Shown here piece after piece: positions 1 through 7,668 of a DNA stretch of 25,398 nt (position 1 is its first letter; each line of letters starts with the position of its first letter). The translations under genes and the position numbers were made by a program. This DNA comes from Thermoplasmata archaeon (lineage in GTDB: Archaea > Thermoplasmatota > Thermoplasmata > GCA-020350865): positions 3,730,636 through 3,756,033 of the forward strand of contig CP070672.1 in assembly GCA_020351895.1 (NCBI GenBank), read 5' to 3'. The notes under the pieces were generated by a model, which was given only the letters and a program-made list of their open reading frames with translations, was not told the DNA's origin and did not search any database.

Positions 1-493
1 CAGCACCACCGTCACCAAATTTCGTGAAGTAGCCCACAAGAAGTTCGCTTTTGTTGCTAGTGCCCATGACGAGCCTGTTATCCAAATTGGCATGAATATA
101 AAGCATTATCATCCTGCATCTTGCCTTGATGTTACCTAATGTCTTATGATCCAATTCTTGAGGAGCTAGGATGTCCTTTATGCCCGCTACCATCTCGGAT
201 ATGTCGATGGTCCTATATTCAACACCCAAGGATACCGCAAATCCCAAGGCATCCTTTAAATCATCTTTTGGTGTGGATGCCTCAGGCATGATCAATACTT
301 GAACTAAATCTGGACCCAAGGCATCGGAGCATAGCTTTGTTACTACCGCCGAATCGAGTCCCCCGGAAAGTCCTATTAAAACGCCGTCTGCTTTTGCTTC
401 TTCCATCTTCTGTTTGATGAATGTGTGGATCACTTCAATGCTTTCTTCCCTGAATTTTGGTGCAAGATGAGGATTTTTAGAGGATGGTGGCAT
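1..493 (-). CDS. nadE: NH3-dependent NAD+ synthetase, N-terminal part (runs off left edge)
   Basis: Catalyses the last step of NAD synthesis, ATP-dependent amidation of nicotinic acid adenine dinucleotide, in the cytoplasm. The visible 164 residues carry the ATP-pyrophosphatase P-loop SGGLDS (residues 43-48), the helix with NIKARCRM (121-128), GTSNKSE (144-150) and TKFGDGG (157-163), which in this order are typical of NadE and separate it from GMP synthase. There is no glutaminase domain before the P-loop, so it should use ammonia. The C-terminal part lies beyond base 1. The ATG at 493 is the first in frame; an AT-rich block at about 513-522 sits some 25 bp upstream, so the message may be leaderless. 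It is divergent from the aminopeptidase gene at 602 and has no link to the glycan genes. Confidence 0.93.
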   Translation of the reverse strand, partial: MPPSSKNPHLAPKFREESIEVIHTFIKQKMEEAKADGVLIGLSGGLDSAVVTKLCSDALGPDLVQVLIMPEASTPKDDLKDALGFAVSLGVEYRTIDISEMVAGIKDILAPQELDHKTLGNIKARCRMIMLYIHANLDNRLVMGTSNKSELLVGYFTKFGDGGA

Positions 494-540
494 ACATTCC
501 CAAATGGGAAGGATAACATATTAGGGTTGTGGTTGCGGGA

Positions 541-552
541 AAAAAATAAAAA
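541..552 (+). promoter_or_regulatory. TATA-like element for the aminopeptidase gene
   Basis: An A-rich stretch reading AAAAATAAAAA, preceded by purines that could serve as a BRE, lies about 55 bp before the ATG at 602. A start about 25 bp downstream would leave a short leader containing the ribosome binding site GGAGGGAG at 591-598. Confidence 0.4.
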
Positions 553-601
553 CCTTAATGAACCATAATTGCGTTATTCCCCCCCTATTTGGAGGGAGTA
601 A

Positions 602-1723
602 ATGACCGAGACTTTCAAATCTGATACAGAAATAGATACCCACCTTCAAAAAGCTGCAAGTGTGGCAATAAATGAGGTTTTAGGAACTAAAAAGGACGAG
701 AAGGTGCTCATCATCACAAATCCAGATGAGGATGTGAAAAGCATTTCAATGGCCCTATATGATGCTGCCTTTGAAGTAGGTGCAAAACCTGTGCTCATTT
801 TCCAACCTGTAAAAACCCAACTGGATTTTGCAGAGGAAAGCGTGATTTCAGCCATCGAATCCAACCCCGATATAATATTGTCCATAAGCAAACAGAAGCT
901 GGGTAAGGACAAAAAAGCCCTAAAAAATCCGTATAAGGTGGGTGATAAGGAATATGACAGTACCTTCCATTATCTTCTCAACGAGAAGAAGGCACGCTCT
1001 TTCTGGTCACCCTCTGTTACTGCAAAGATGTTCGCTGAAACCGTGCCCATCGATTATGCAGAGTTAAAGGATACCTGTATAAAAATCAAGGATGAGCTGG
1101 ACCGAGCCCAGGAAGTCCATATCACTGCACCCTCTGGAACGGATATCTTAATAGGATTAAGAGGAAGAGAAGCGAAATCAGATGATGGCAACTTCACTGA
1201 AATGGGCAAGGGGGGCAACCTTCCATGTGGTGAGGTCTTCATATCCCCAGAGCTCGGGGCGTCACATGGAACCATAGGATTTGACGGAAGCATATCCCTG
1301 GAGGGTGGGGAGATCATTATCGAATCACCGATTATAGCCGAGGTAAATGATGGTTTTGTAACCAAAATATCCGGAAAAGATGAAGCCGATAAGCTAAAAA
1401 ATACCGTAGATAAAGCAGAAGGTACGGTTAGGGACTTTGTCAGTTCAGGCAAGCTACCAAAAGAAGCTGAGGAATCTTACATAAAAAATGCCAGGAACCT
1501 TGGAGAACTTGGAATAGGACTCAATAAAAACGCCGAAATCGTCGGCAACATGCTAGAGGACGAGAAGGTATATGGCACATGCCATATCGCAATCGGATCC
1601 AACTACGATGAGGATGCAAAATCATTGATACATCTCGATGGTTTGATAAAGAAGCCCACAATTCGCGTAAAGTACGAAGACGGAAGAGAAAAAGATATTA
1701 TCAGGGATGGAGAAGTTCTGTGA
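602..1723 (+). CDS. M29-family aminopeptidase (leucyl aminopeptidase / AmpS type)
   Basis: A 373-residue cytoplasmic metallo-aminopeptidase that removes N-terminal residues from peptides using two metal ions. The C-terminal half has the M29 signatures: NLPCGEVF with E211, NARNLGELGIGLN with E302, GTCHIAIG with H328, and IHLDGL with H344 and D346. These are the expected metal ligands by family analogy. The N-terminal half (about 1-170) is the alpha/beta domain of this family, with no signal peptide or membrane segment. Length is close to that of bacterial and archaeal M29 enzymes (about 370-410). The ATG at 602 has a strong GGAGGGAG site. It stands alone on its strand and converges with the small gene at 1725-1892. 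Substrate preference cannot be read from sequence. Confidence 0.88.
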   Translation: MTETFKSDTEIDTHLQKAASVAINEVLGTKKDEKVLIITNPDEDVKSISMALYDAAFEVGAKPVLIFQPVKTQLDFAEESVISAIESNPDIILSISKQKLGKDKKALKNPYKVGDKEYDSTFHYLLNEKKARSFWSPSVTAKMFAETVPIDYAELKDTCIKIKDELDRAQEVHITAPSGTDILIGLRGREAKSDDGNFTEMGKGGNLPCGEVFISPELGASHGTIGFDGSISLEGGEIIIESPIIAEVNDGFVTKISGKDEADKLKNTVDKAEGTVRDFVSSGKLPKEAEESYIKNARNLGELGIGLNKNAEIVGNMLEDEKVYGTCHIAIGSNYDEDAKSLIHLDGLIKKPTIRVKYEDGREKDIIRDGEVL

Positions 1724-1724
1724 A

Positions 1725-1892
1725 TTAAAGCGTGACGTCGAACTCTTCCTGAAGGTCGAGAACTACCTGTTCTAAGACGCCTTCGAATGTGGTACTTTTA
1801 ACCTCTCTGACGCCTCCTAAATCGGTTTGTATTCTCGCCAGGTAGGAATCAGGGCTCTTTAAGATCTCGATACTGCAAAGCGATTCTTCCAT
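1725..1892 (-). CDS. Small conserved-looking acidic protein of unknown function (55 aa)
   Basis: A 55-residue open frame beginning MEESLCSIEILKSPDSY and ending EEFDVTL. I do not recognise it. The predicted pattern is beta-beta-helix (IEILKSPDSYLARIQTD, then REVKSTT, then a helix FEGVLEQVVLDLQEEF), which loosely recalls small HicB-like folds, but no family is assigned. Two in-frame ATGs exist: 1904 (59 aa) and 1892. I chose 1892 because GGGGGATT lies 5 nt before it, while nothing like a ribosome binding site precedes 1904. A textbook TATA box (TTATAAATA, 1974-1982 on this strand) sits upstream and supports a real transcript. Its 3' end is only 1 nt from that of the aminopeptidase gene. Confidence 0.6.
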   Translation of the reverse strand: MEESLCSIEILKSPDSYLARIQTDLGGVREVKSTTFEGVLEQVVLDLQEEFDVTL

Positions 1893-1973
1893 GTAATCCC
1901 CCATTATTCTTAAACCAGTAAACTCATAATACTACTGAATATCGGTCTCAATTCACCCGAATAAACGATTTGG

Positions 1974-1982
1974 TATTTATAA
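1974..1982 (-). promoter_or_regulatory. TATA box for the 55-aa protein gene
   Basis: Reads TTATAAATA on the minus strand, an archaeal consensus match. Expected transcription start near 1952 gives a leader of about 60 nt before the ATG at 1892. Confidence 0.5.
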
Positions 1983-2009
1983 TTTATCTGTGGTCAAATG
2001 GGGATTATG

Positions 2010-2029
2010 AAAAAAAGCGAGGCCCCGTC
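2010..2029 (-). terminator. U-tract terminator after the lipid gene pair
   Basis: Just downstream of the stop codon at 2035, the minus strand reads a GC-rich stretch (GACGGGGCCTCGC) followed by seven T. Archaeal RNA polymerase terminates on such U-tracts. No strong hairpin is needed or seen. Confidence 0.5.
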
Positions 2030-2034
2030 TGATT

Positions 2035-2781
2035 TTAAATCCACCTTCCTTTCACACCCTTTACAATGCTCCTCAATACACCTTCCACATCCTTGCTGAG
2101 CTCGACTATGGTTCCTGTCACAACTATGTCTGCTCCAGCATCTGAGATTTTTCTTGCTGTTTTTGAGTCTCTAATACCTCCCCCCACAATCAAGGGTATC
2201 GAAAGTTTTTCTTTAACCTTTTTTATCATCTCTATTGGGACTGGTTCAGGGGCTCCAGAACCGGCTTCCAGGTAGAAGAGATCCATGCCAAAAAACTCGG
2301 CTGCCAGGGCATATCCAAGGGTGGAATCGATATCATCCCTTTTTATTGGCTCTGCACCGCCCATCTCCGCTACCTTCATTCCTGGCTCCACGATGACATA
2401 GCCCATGGATATGGTTTCGATTCCCATCTTCTTTATCATCAGTGAGGCCTTCATTTGCTCCCCTATAATGTATTTTATTTCCTTGGAATTCAGCATGGAC
2501 ATAAAGTATAAGGCATCGGCATTATGGCTAAGTGCATTTGCATGTGATGGAAAATGAATAATTGGTATTGGAACCAAATTCTTCATGGCAATCACACTAT
2601 TCTCAAGGTTATTTGTTTCTATTCCTGTGGATCCTCCAACCATCACCGCGTCCGTTCCAGCCCTGTGGGCCAGATAGGCTATGTCTGAACATTCCTGGGG
2701 ACTCAGTTTATCAGGATCAATTAAAGTCATATGCAGTTTTTCAAGCTTTAATTTACTGCGTATGTATTCAATCACCTTCAT
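2035..2781 (-). CDS. Geranylgeranylglyceryl phosphate synthase
   Basis: Makes the first ether bond of archaeal membrane lipids by joining geranylgeranyl diphosphate to sn-glycerol 1-phosphate (EC 2.5.1.41). The 248-residue TIM barrel shows the family signatures: HMTLIDPDK (17-25), VGGSTG (48-53), YLEAGSGAPEPV (170-181), VGGGIR (199-204) and VTGT (221-224); the glycine-rich loops bind the phosphates. Length is normal. The start has GGTGATT 4 nt before the ATG. It lies 28 bp downstream of the gene for the enzyme of the following step (2810-3640) on the same strand, so the two are probably cotranscribed. A bacterial PcrB homologue is possible in principle, but the adjoining prenyltransferase makes the archaeal lipid role much more likely. 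Confidence 0.93.
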   Translation of the reverse strand: MKVIEYIRSKLKLEKLHMTLIDPDKLSPQECSDIAYLAHRAGTDAVMVGGSTGIETNNLENSVIAMKNLVPIPIIHFPSHANALSHNADALYFMSMLNSKEIKYIIGEQMKASLMIKKMGIETISMGYVIVEPGMKVAEMGGAEPIKRDDIDSTLGYALAAEFFGMDLFYLEAGSGAPEPVPIEMIKKVKEKLSIPLIVGGGIRDSKTARKISDAGADIVVTGTIVELSKDVEGVLRSIVKGVKGRWI

Positions 2782-2809
2782 TCAAATCACCTTATTGGTT
2801 CCTTCAAAC

Positions 2810-3640
2810 CTATAAAATCCCTCCTGCTAGAAAGGCAAATAATGCAATGAGCATGGCACCTTTTATTGGTGTAGATGCTTTTTTCTTTTCTCTCAATAGA
2901 AGTACGATGCAGTATATAAATATTGCATCTGCAACACCGATTATGGGGATGTAATACATGAATCCTTGGCCTGGGAAGATTCCAGTTATTATGGGAATGG
3001 GGCTTATTACCACCCCTAAAGCCATGGAAAAGGAGGCAAAATAACCTGCTTTTTTGATGCCGTATTTCATGGGTAGGGTGTACCTGTTTGTATCGCCTCG
3101 AATGTCCTCTATGTCCTTTGCTATCTCTCGACCCATAGTTGCCAAAAATGCCAGTATCCCTAAAACCAATGTTTTTTCCATTCCACCTACCGCCGCACCG
3201 CCAAAAAGGAAGGCTGTAGCCGTTAGCCAGGAAATAGTTAGATTTCCAGCTGCGCCTTTGACCTTGAAGAATATCTCATAGGAAAGCATAACAGCCAAGT
3301 TCGCGACTACTATTAAAAACGCCACTAAATTGATGAAAAGGGCGAGACAGAGCGAAATAAAGAACAATAAAAGAGCAATCCAAACTGCAGTTGAAGGAGA
3401 GAGCTTTTTAGAGGGAATCGGTCTTTGGGGGTGGTTCACCCTATCAATGTCCCTATCATAATAATCGTTTAGGGAATTACCTCCACCCGTGAAGAGAAAT
3501 GCCACTGTACAAGCTAGGCTAACCTCTAAATAATGGACTTCCAGTACACCCAGACCTTTGGCAATCAATGCACCGATAAAGACCGCAGCCGCAACCATTA
3601 TGCAGTTTAAAGGGCGAATAAGTTGGATATAAGCCTTCAT
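2810..3640 (-). CDS. Digeranylgeranylglyceryl phosphate synthase (UbiA superfamily)
   Basis: Membrane prenyltransferase that adds the second geranylgeranyl chain to geranylgeranylglyceryl phosphate (EC 2.5.1.42). The 276-residue protein has about eight to nine hydrophobic segments and the two Asp-rich, Mg-diphosphate-binding motifs of the UbiA superfamily: NDYYDRDID (58-66) and KDIEDIRGD (175-183). The sequence around the first motif (GGGNSLNDYYDRDIDRVNHPQRPIPS) is the form seen in the archaeal lipid enzymes. It is the first gene of a two-gene unit with the preceding pathway step directly downstream, which supports this substrate over quinone or haem precursors. No ribosome binding site precedes the ATG at 3640; a TATA box centred near 3665 suggests a leaderless message. 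Confidence 0.9.
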   Translation of the reverse strand: MKAYIQLIRPLNCIMVAAAVFIGALIAKGLGVLEVHYLEVSLACTVAFLFTGGGNSLNDYYDRDIDRVNHPQRPIPSKKLSPSTAVWIALLLFFISLCLALFINLVAFLIVVANLAVMLSYEIFFKVKGAAGNLTISWLTATAFLFGGAAVGGMEKTLVLGILAFLATMGREIAKDIEDIRGDTNRYTLPMKYGIKKAGYFASFSMALGVVISPIPIITGIFPGQGFMYYIPIIGVADAIFIYCIVLLLREKKKASTPIKGAMLIALFAFLAGGIL

Positions 3641-3659
3641 CCTTTGGGAATTGGGTTGG

Positions 3660-3669
3660 GATTATAAGA
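3660..3669 (-). promoter_or_regulatory. TATA box of the ether-lipid gene pair
   Basis: Reads ATCTTATAAT on the minus strand, centred about 25 bp before the ATG at 3640, the spacing expected between TATA box and transcription start. The message would therefore begin at or next to the start codon. Confidence 0.5.
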
Positions 3670-3836
3670 TTTTTGCTTTTTTGTTTAATACAGGAGGTAT
3701 AGGCGATTCTGAGGATATTTTTGGGATTTCGGATGGATTGAGTTGGATTTCCTTGATCGTAATTGTACCATCGTCTTAATCCTTATATCCATTATTATTT
3801 GAGCCATTATCTGAGATGTTTAGACCTCTGAAAAAG

Positions 3837-3848
3837 TTAATATAAAAG
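3837..3848 (+). promoter_or_regulatory. TATA box upstream of the epimerase gene, inside an inverted repeat
   Basis: TTAATATAAAAG with an A-rich BRE-like stretch before it. It is flanked by the 7-bp inverted repeat ACCTCTG (3824-3830) and CAGAGGT (3859-3865), separated by 28 bp, so the right arm would cover the region near the transcription start. This looks like an operator, but the arms are short and no regulator is known. Confidence 0.45.
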
Positions 3849-3894
3849 CGCCTCATTGCAGAGGTAGTGAACCTAAAAAAGGTAGGATATTTCC

Positions 3895-4857
3895 ATGGTT
3901 AAGATACTTATTACAGGAGGTGCTGGTTTCATTGGGTCGCACCTTGCGGAAAGACTCGCTCAATTGGATCATGAGATCGTTATTCTGGATAATTTAGATC
4001 CATATTATGACATCGGGATAAAAAAGAAGAATTTAGAGATAATCTTGAAGAACAAAAACTGCAGCTTCATAAAAGGCGATATATTGGATAAAGAACAGCT
4101 TAACAAAATCGTATTAGGTGATGTGAAATTCATCTTCCATGAGGCTGCTCAACCAGGGGTTAGAGCCTCTGTGGAGAATCCTCTCAAACCAAATGATGTG
4201 AATGTCAAAGGCACCCTTAACGTATTAGAGGCTGCAAGAAAAGGTGATGTTAAGAGGGTAATTTCCGCATCCTCCTCCTCTGTATACGGGAAGGTGGAAT
4301 ACCTGCCTTTCGATGAAAAACATCCAACCACGCCTCTTTCTCCATACGGTGTGAGTAAATTGGTGGCAGAGCATTATTGCAGGGTATACAACGATCTTTA
4401 CGATATCCCCACCGTATCTCTGAGATATTTTACGGTATATGGCCCAAGGATGAGACCAGATCTCGCTATACCCTTGTTTACAAGGGCCCTGTTATCGGGC
4501 GAATCTCCCACAATTTTTGGAAACGGGGAACAGACGCGGGACCTTACATATATCGAAGATATCGTTTCCGCTAACCTGAAATTATTGGAAACTGAGAAAG
4601 CCGATGGAGAAATCCTGAATGTTGGGGGAGGAAAAAGGGTCACCGTGAATCAACTATTTGAGAAGCTGTGTCAGCTGGTTGATGTCAAAATCGATCCAAT
4701 TTACATAGAGGAGATAAAAGGGGATGCAAAGCATACATTGGCAAGCATCGATAAAGCCAGGGAGCTGTTAGGTTACGAACCTACCACTGTTATTGAAACT
4801 GGTTTAAGTAAATTTGTGGGTTGGTTTAGGGCAAATCAAAACTTCTACACATATTAA
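3895..4857 (+). CDS. NAD-dependent sugar-nucleotide epimerase/dehydratase (UDP-sugar 4-epimerase type)
   Basis: Extended short-chain dehydrogenase/reductase acting on a nucleotide-linked sugar, most likely a C4 epimerase for UDP-hexose, UDP-hexosamine or UDP-uronate. Of 320 residues, GGAGFIG (8-14) binds NAD, D32 is the adenosine-ribose acidic residue, SSSS (126-129) supplies the catalytic Ser, and Y151/K155 in YGVSK are the catalytic pair. The DNLDPYYD segment and YFTVYGPRMRPD resemble uronate and GlcNAc 4-epimerases more than classical GalE. Exact substrate is not decidable by eye. An AGGTAGGAT-like site precedes the ATG. It opens a plus-strand run with two glycosyltransferases, 17 bp before the next gene, and so probably supplies a donor sugar for them. 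Confidence 0.85.
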   Translation: MVKILITGGAGFIGSHLAERLAQLDHEIVILDNLDPYYDIGIKKKNLEIILKNKNCSFIKGDILDKEQLNKIVLGDVKFIFHEAAQPGVRASVENPLKPNDVNVKGTLNVLEAARKGDVKRVISASSSSVYGKVEYLPFDEKHPTTPLSPYGVSKLVAEHYCRVYNDLYDIPTVSLRYFTVYGPRMRPDLAIPLFTRALLSGESPTIFGNGEQTRDLTYIEDIVSANLKLLETEKADGEILNVGGGKRVTVNQLFEKLCQLVDVKIDPIYIEEIKGDAKHTLASIDKARELLGYEPTTVIETGLSKFVGWFRANQNFYTY

Positions 4858-4874
4858 GGGAGGAATAAGGAATA

Positions 4875-5852
4875 ATGGCCAAGAAGAACCGGGTATTATT
4901 CATTTATCCATTCTCCTCCACTTTCATAAAGCGGGATTTAAACATTCTTAAAGAAGAATTTCAGGTGATTTCGTTTCATTATAGGGGTAAAAAAGATATT
5001 TTCAGACTCCTTAAAAATATTCTTTCGTCACCAGTGAACGTATCTTGGTTTGTTCTGGGTCATGCAACTATGGCGGTTATGTTTTCCAGAATATTCGGGA
5101 AAAGGAGTATCATCATTGCAGGTGGTTGGGATGTTGTCTACATGCCTGAAATCGATTATGGTGCAATGAAAGGTAAAAGGATTAAAAAGACTCGGTATGC
5201 CCTCAAAAAAGCCAATAAGATCATGGCTGTTTCTGAATCCACCAAAGAATGGGTGTCAAAATGGATTGATAGGGATGATGTAATCACTGTATACCACGGT
5301 TTTAATTCAGAGAAATTCTATCCCAAGGGAAAGAAGGAGGATATGGTCCTTACCGTGGGCAAACTTGCAGATGATGCTACTATAAAAGTTAAAGGCCTAG
5401 AAACGTTCATAAAAGCCGCTGGGCTTTTACCCGATATCAAATTCGTGCTGATAGGCAAACATGATCTGAATATTGCCAAGATATGGAGGGAAAAAGCACC
5501 TTCGAATCTTGAAATCATTGATTTCATGCCCGAGGATAGACTGATTGAATACTACCAAAAGGCCAAGGTGTACGCCCAACCATCATTTCAGGAGTCCTTC
5601 GGTTGTGCTCTTGCTGAGGCTATGTTATGTGAATGTGTACCCGTGGTTACAAGAAGAGGAGCCATCCCTGAGGTTGTGGGTGATGTAGGTTACTACGTGG
5701 AATATGGAGATGCACAGGACACGGCAAATAAGATAAAGGAAGCTCTTAAGTCCCATAAAGGAAGTGATGCAAGAAAGAGGATTGCAACACTTTTCCCTCG
5801 AAAAGAAAGAAAGAAGAATTTGACAAAAATTGTTTATGATTGTTTAGAATAG
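4875..5852 (+). CDS. GT4-family glycosyltransferase (GT-B fold)
   Basis: Retaining glycosyltransferase that adds a sugar from a nucleotide donor to a growing glycan on the cytoplasmic side. The 325-residue protein has two Rossmann-like halves: an N-terminal acceptor half with AGGWDVVYMP (82-91) and a C-terminal donor half beginning near VLTVGKL (158-164). The family E-x7-E motif is present as E240 and E248 in ESFGCALAEAM, followed by PVVTRRGAIPEVVG. Shorter than many GT4 enzymes (about 350-400), mainly because the N-terminal half is compact, but without signs of truncation. A GGAGG site lies before the ATG. It sits 17 bp after the epimerase gene and 10 bp before a GT2 gene, so these three are likely one transcription unit. 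Donor and linkage are unknown. Confidence 0.87.
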   Translation: MAKKNRVLFIYPFSSTFIKRDLNILKEEFQVISFHYRGKKDIFRLLKNILSSPVNVSWFVLGHATMAVMFSRIFGKRSIIIAGGWDVVYMPEIDYGAMKGKRIKKTRYALKKANKIMAVSESTKEWVSKWIDRDDVITVYHGFNSEKFYPKGKKEDMVLTVGKLADDATIKVKGLETFIKAAGLLPDIKFVLIGKHDLNIAKIWREKAPSNLEIIDFMPEDRLIEYYQKAKVYAQPSFQESFGCALAEAMLCECVPVVTRRGAIPEVVGDVGYYVEYGDAQDTANKIKEALKSHKGSDARKRIATLFPRKERKKNLTKIVYDCLE

Positions 5853-5862
5853 GAGAAATTGA

Positions 5863-6642
5863 ATGAATAAACCGAAGTTCAGTATCTGTACAACAAATTA
5901 CAATTGTGCCCATGCACTTTTGCAGCATCTGAATTCAATATATTCCCAATTGGACGAGAAAGAATTCGAATATATTGTGGTGGATAGCAAATCAAAGGAT
6001 AAAAGCATGGATATATTGAGGAAATATGCATCCTCCCACGAGAATATGACTGTGATTCAAAAAAGATGTGTACGGGGAAAAGGAAGACAGATAGCCTTCG
6101 GAAAAAGCAAAGGGGATTATATTATACAGGTTGACACAGACACTGTGTATTATCCCAAATGGAAGACCTTTATTTACAAATGCATTGAGGAGCATCCTGA
6201 TCTGGCGGTTCAAGCGATATTCAGTGGTGTTTATCCAAGAAGCATCATGAACGAAGTCGGAGGATGGCGAAACTTTCTGTGGGGCGACGATCTTGACCTT
6301 TGGATGAGGGTATGGAGAATCGGTAAGATGAGATGGTATCCTGTTTCAGTTGGAGAGAATGTAAAGGAGGAGGGAGTAGATTCATTTATGGATGCGTTCT
6401 CACATCGATACAAAGGTAAACTAGAGAAGAGCGTCAGGCTTTTGAGGACCGAATTTGATTGGCTGAGATTGTATTATGTCAAGAAGATGGACTTTTTAAA
6501 AATAGTTGAGGAAAATACCGTGGATTTCGGACTGGGTGAAAGGGAAAAATGGTTTGGCGAAGACTCGAAAACAAACCTGAGAATTTGGATAGTGGATGTT
6601 CTGAAGAGGGAGAAATGGATATTGACGGGGAGAAAGCGTTGA
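5863..6642 (+). CDS. GT2-family glycosyltransferase (GT-A fold)
   Basis: Inverting glycosyltransferase that uses a nucleotide-sugar and a divalent metal. Of 259 residues, the N-terminal FSICTTNYN start and VVDSKSKD (39-46) form the nucleotide-binding part, DTD (91-93) is the metal-binding DxD motif, and GGWRNFLWGDDLDLWMRV (133-150) carries the acidic catalytic region (GDD/D). No membrane segments are visible, so it is soluble or peripheral, unlike processive GT2 enzymes. AGGAG lies before the ATG and the gene starts 10 bp after the GT4 gene. The acceptor loop GGWRNFLWGDD is unusually aromatic. Its 3' end converges with the formyltransferase gene with 18 bp between stop codons. Donor unknown. 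Confidence 0.85.
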   Translation: MNKPKFSICTTNYNCAHALLQHLNSIYSQLDEKEFEYIVVDSKSKDKSMDILRKYASSHENMTVIQKRCVRGKGRQIAFGKSKGDYIIQVDTDTVYYPKWKTFIYKCIEEHPDLAVQAIFSGVYPRSIMNEVGGWRNFLWGDDLDLWMRVWRIGKMRWYPVSVGENVKEEGVDSFMDAFSHRYKGKLEKSVRLLRTEFDWLRLYYVKKMDFLKIVEENTVDFGLGEREKWFGEDSKTNLRIWIVDVLKREKWILTGRKR

Positions 6643-6660
6643 GATTTGCTAACCCATCCT

Positions 6661-7584
6661 TTATCGTCCCAGAACTTCACCTTTTTTACCGATGATCTTC
6701 TTCGCAGGTATTACTTCTTCGGTGTCCTCGAATTGGATTTGATCTATCACTATAATGGAATCCCCTGTCTTGACCAATACGCCATTATCCGATATTTCCA
6801 ATATATGCCCGGGATGTCCTTTGAATTTGGGTCTATTTGCAATGCTACTTTTCCAGATGTAAATCTTCTTACCTTTGAAATAGGTGTAAGCTCCGGGGTA
6901 TGGTCTGGTTAAAGCTCGGATTTTATTGAATATCTCCCTGCTTGAGGATGCCCAATTAATTTCTCCAAGCTCAGGAGGAATATTTGGATAGTATATGACA
7001 TTTTGTGGATCCTGAGGAGTGGCTTTAAAATCCTTATCTTTTAACAGATTCAAGGCTCTGATTAGAATATCAGGCGATTTTTTTGTTGCCTTTTCGTAAA
7101 GTGTCTTTGCATTATCTTCATCAGTTATCTGTATTTTATCCTGATAGATAATGTCTCCCGAGTCGATACCCTCGTCAATGAAATGCACTGTAACACCTAT
7201 TTCCTTCTCATCATTAATCAAGGCCCAAGTGATAGGTCCCCTCCCTCGATATTTGGGCAATAGCCCTGCATGAAGGTTAATGGTGCCTTTTTTTGGGATT
7301 GAAAATATCTCTTTGGGAAGTATTCCCATATAACCCACTGATATCATTAAATCTGGAGAAAGTGAAGATATTTTATCCTTCATTTCTCTTATTTTATCAT
7401 GTTGTTCAATCGGTATACTATTAGTTACACAAAGTTCTTTCATTTCTTGAAGGTAAGGCATACAATCTGCACAGTAATTGTGTGTATGGATAACCACCAA
7501 TGAGACTTCTATATCTTCCATACCAAGAATTTTTCTCAGGCATGAAACTGAAAAATCACGATGCCCAAGAAATATGATTTTCAT
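6661..7584 (-). CDS. Fmt/ArnA-type formyltransferase, probably sugar N-formyltransferase
   Basis: Transfers a formyl group from N10-formyltetrahydrofolate to an amino group. The 307-residue protein carries the catalytic triad N103, H105 and D141 in NLHAGLLPKYRG and GIDSGD, nearly the numbering of the ArnA formyltransferase domain (N102/H104/D140), then a C-terminal Fmt_C-like region with RPYPGAYTYF. The open frame extends to 7656, but I place the start at 7584 because GGAGGTT lies 8 nt before it and the Rossmann strand KIIFLG begins right there. Archaea do not start proteins with formylmethionine, so a tRNA role is unlikely. The gene follows an SDR gene (85 bp) and is near a sugar aminotransferase, so an amino sugar is the probable substrate. 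Confidence 0.85.
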   Translation of the reverse strand: MKIIFLGHRDFSVSCLRKILGMEDIEVSLVVIHTHNYCADCMPYLQEMKELCVTNSIPIEQHDKIREMKDKISSLSPDLMISVGYMGILPKEIFSIPKKGTINLHAGLLPKYRGRGPITWALINDEKEIGVTVHFIDEGIDSGDIIYQDKIQITDEDNAKTLYEKATKKSPDILIRALNLLKDKDFKATPQDPQNVIYYPNIPPELGEINWASSSREIFNKIRALTRPYPGAYTYFKGKKIYIWKSSIANRPKFKGHPGHILEISDNGVLVKTGDSIIVIDQIQFEDTEEVIPAKKIIGKKGEVLGR

Positions 7585-7668
7585 AAGAATAACCTCCGAT
7601 TGAGATATCCATAATCCTCGGTTTGACTTGTATACTTTCTTTTTTTCGATTTTCAAACTATTTCTTCA

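Noticed and set aside
646..1452. Minus-strand frames within the aminopeptidase gene, and similar frames inside other genes
   Set aside because: They lie wholly in genes with clear family motifs on the other strand or frame and show no motifs of their own.
6661..7584. Methionyl-tRNA formyltransferase
   Set aside because: The fold fits, but archaeal initiation does not use formylmethionine and the neighbours are sugar genes.
7585..7656. Twenty-four extra N-terminal residues on the formyltransferase
   Set aside because: The extension contains no domain, and GGAGGTT precedes the ATG at 7584, where the Rossmann strand begins.
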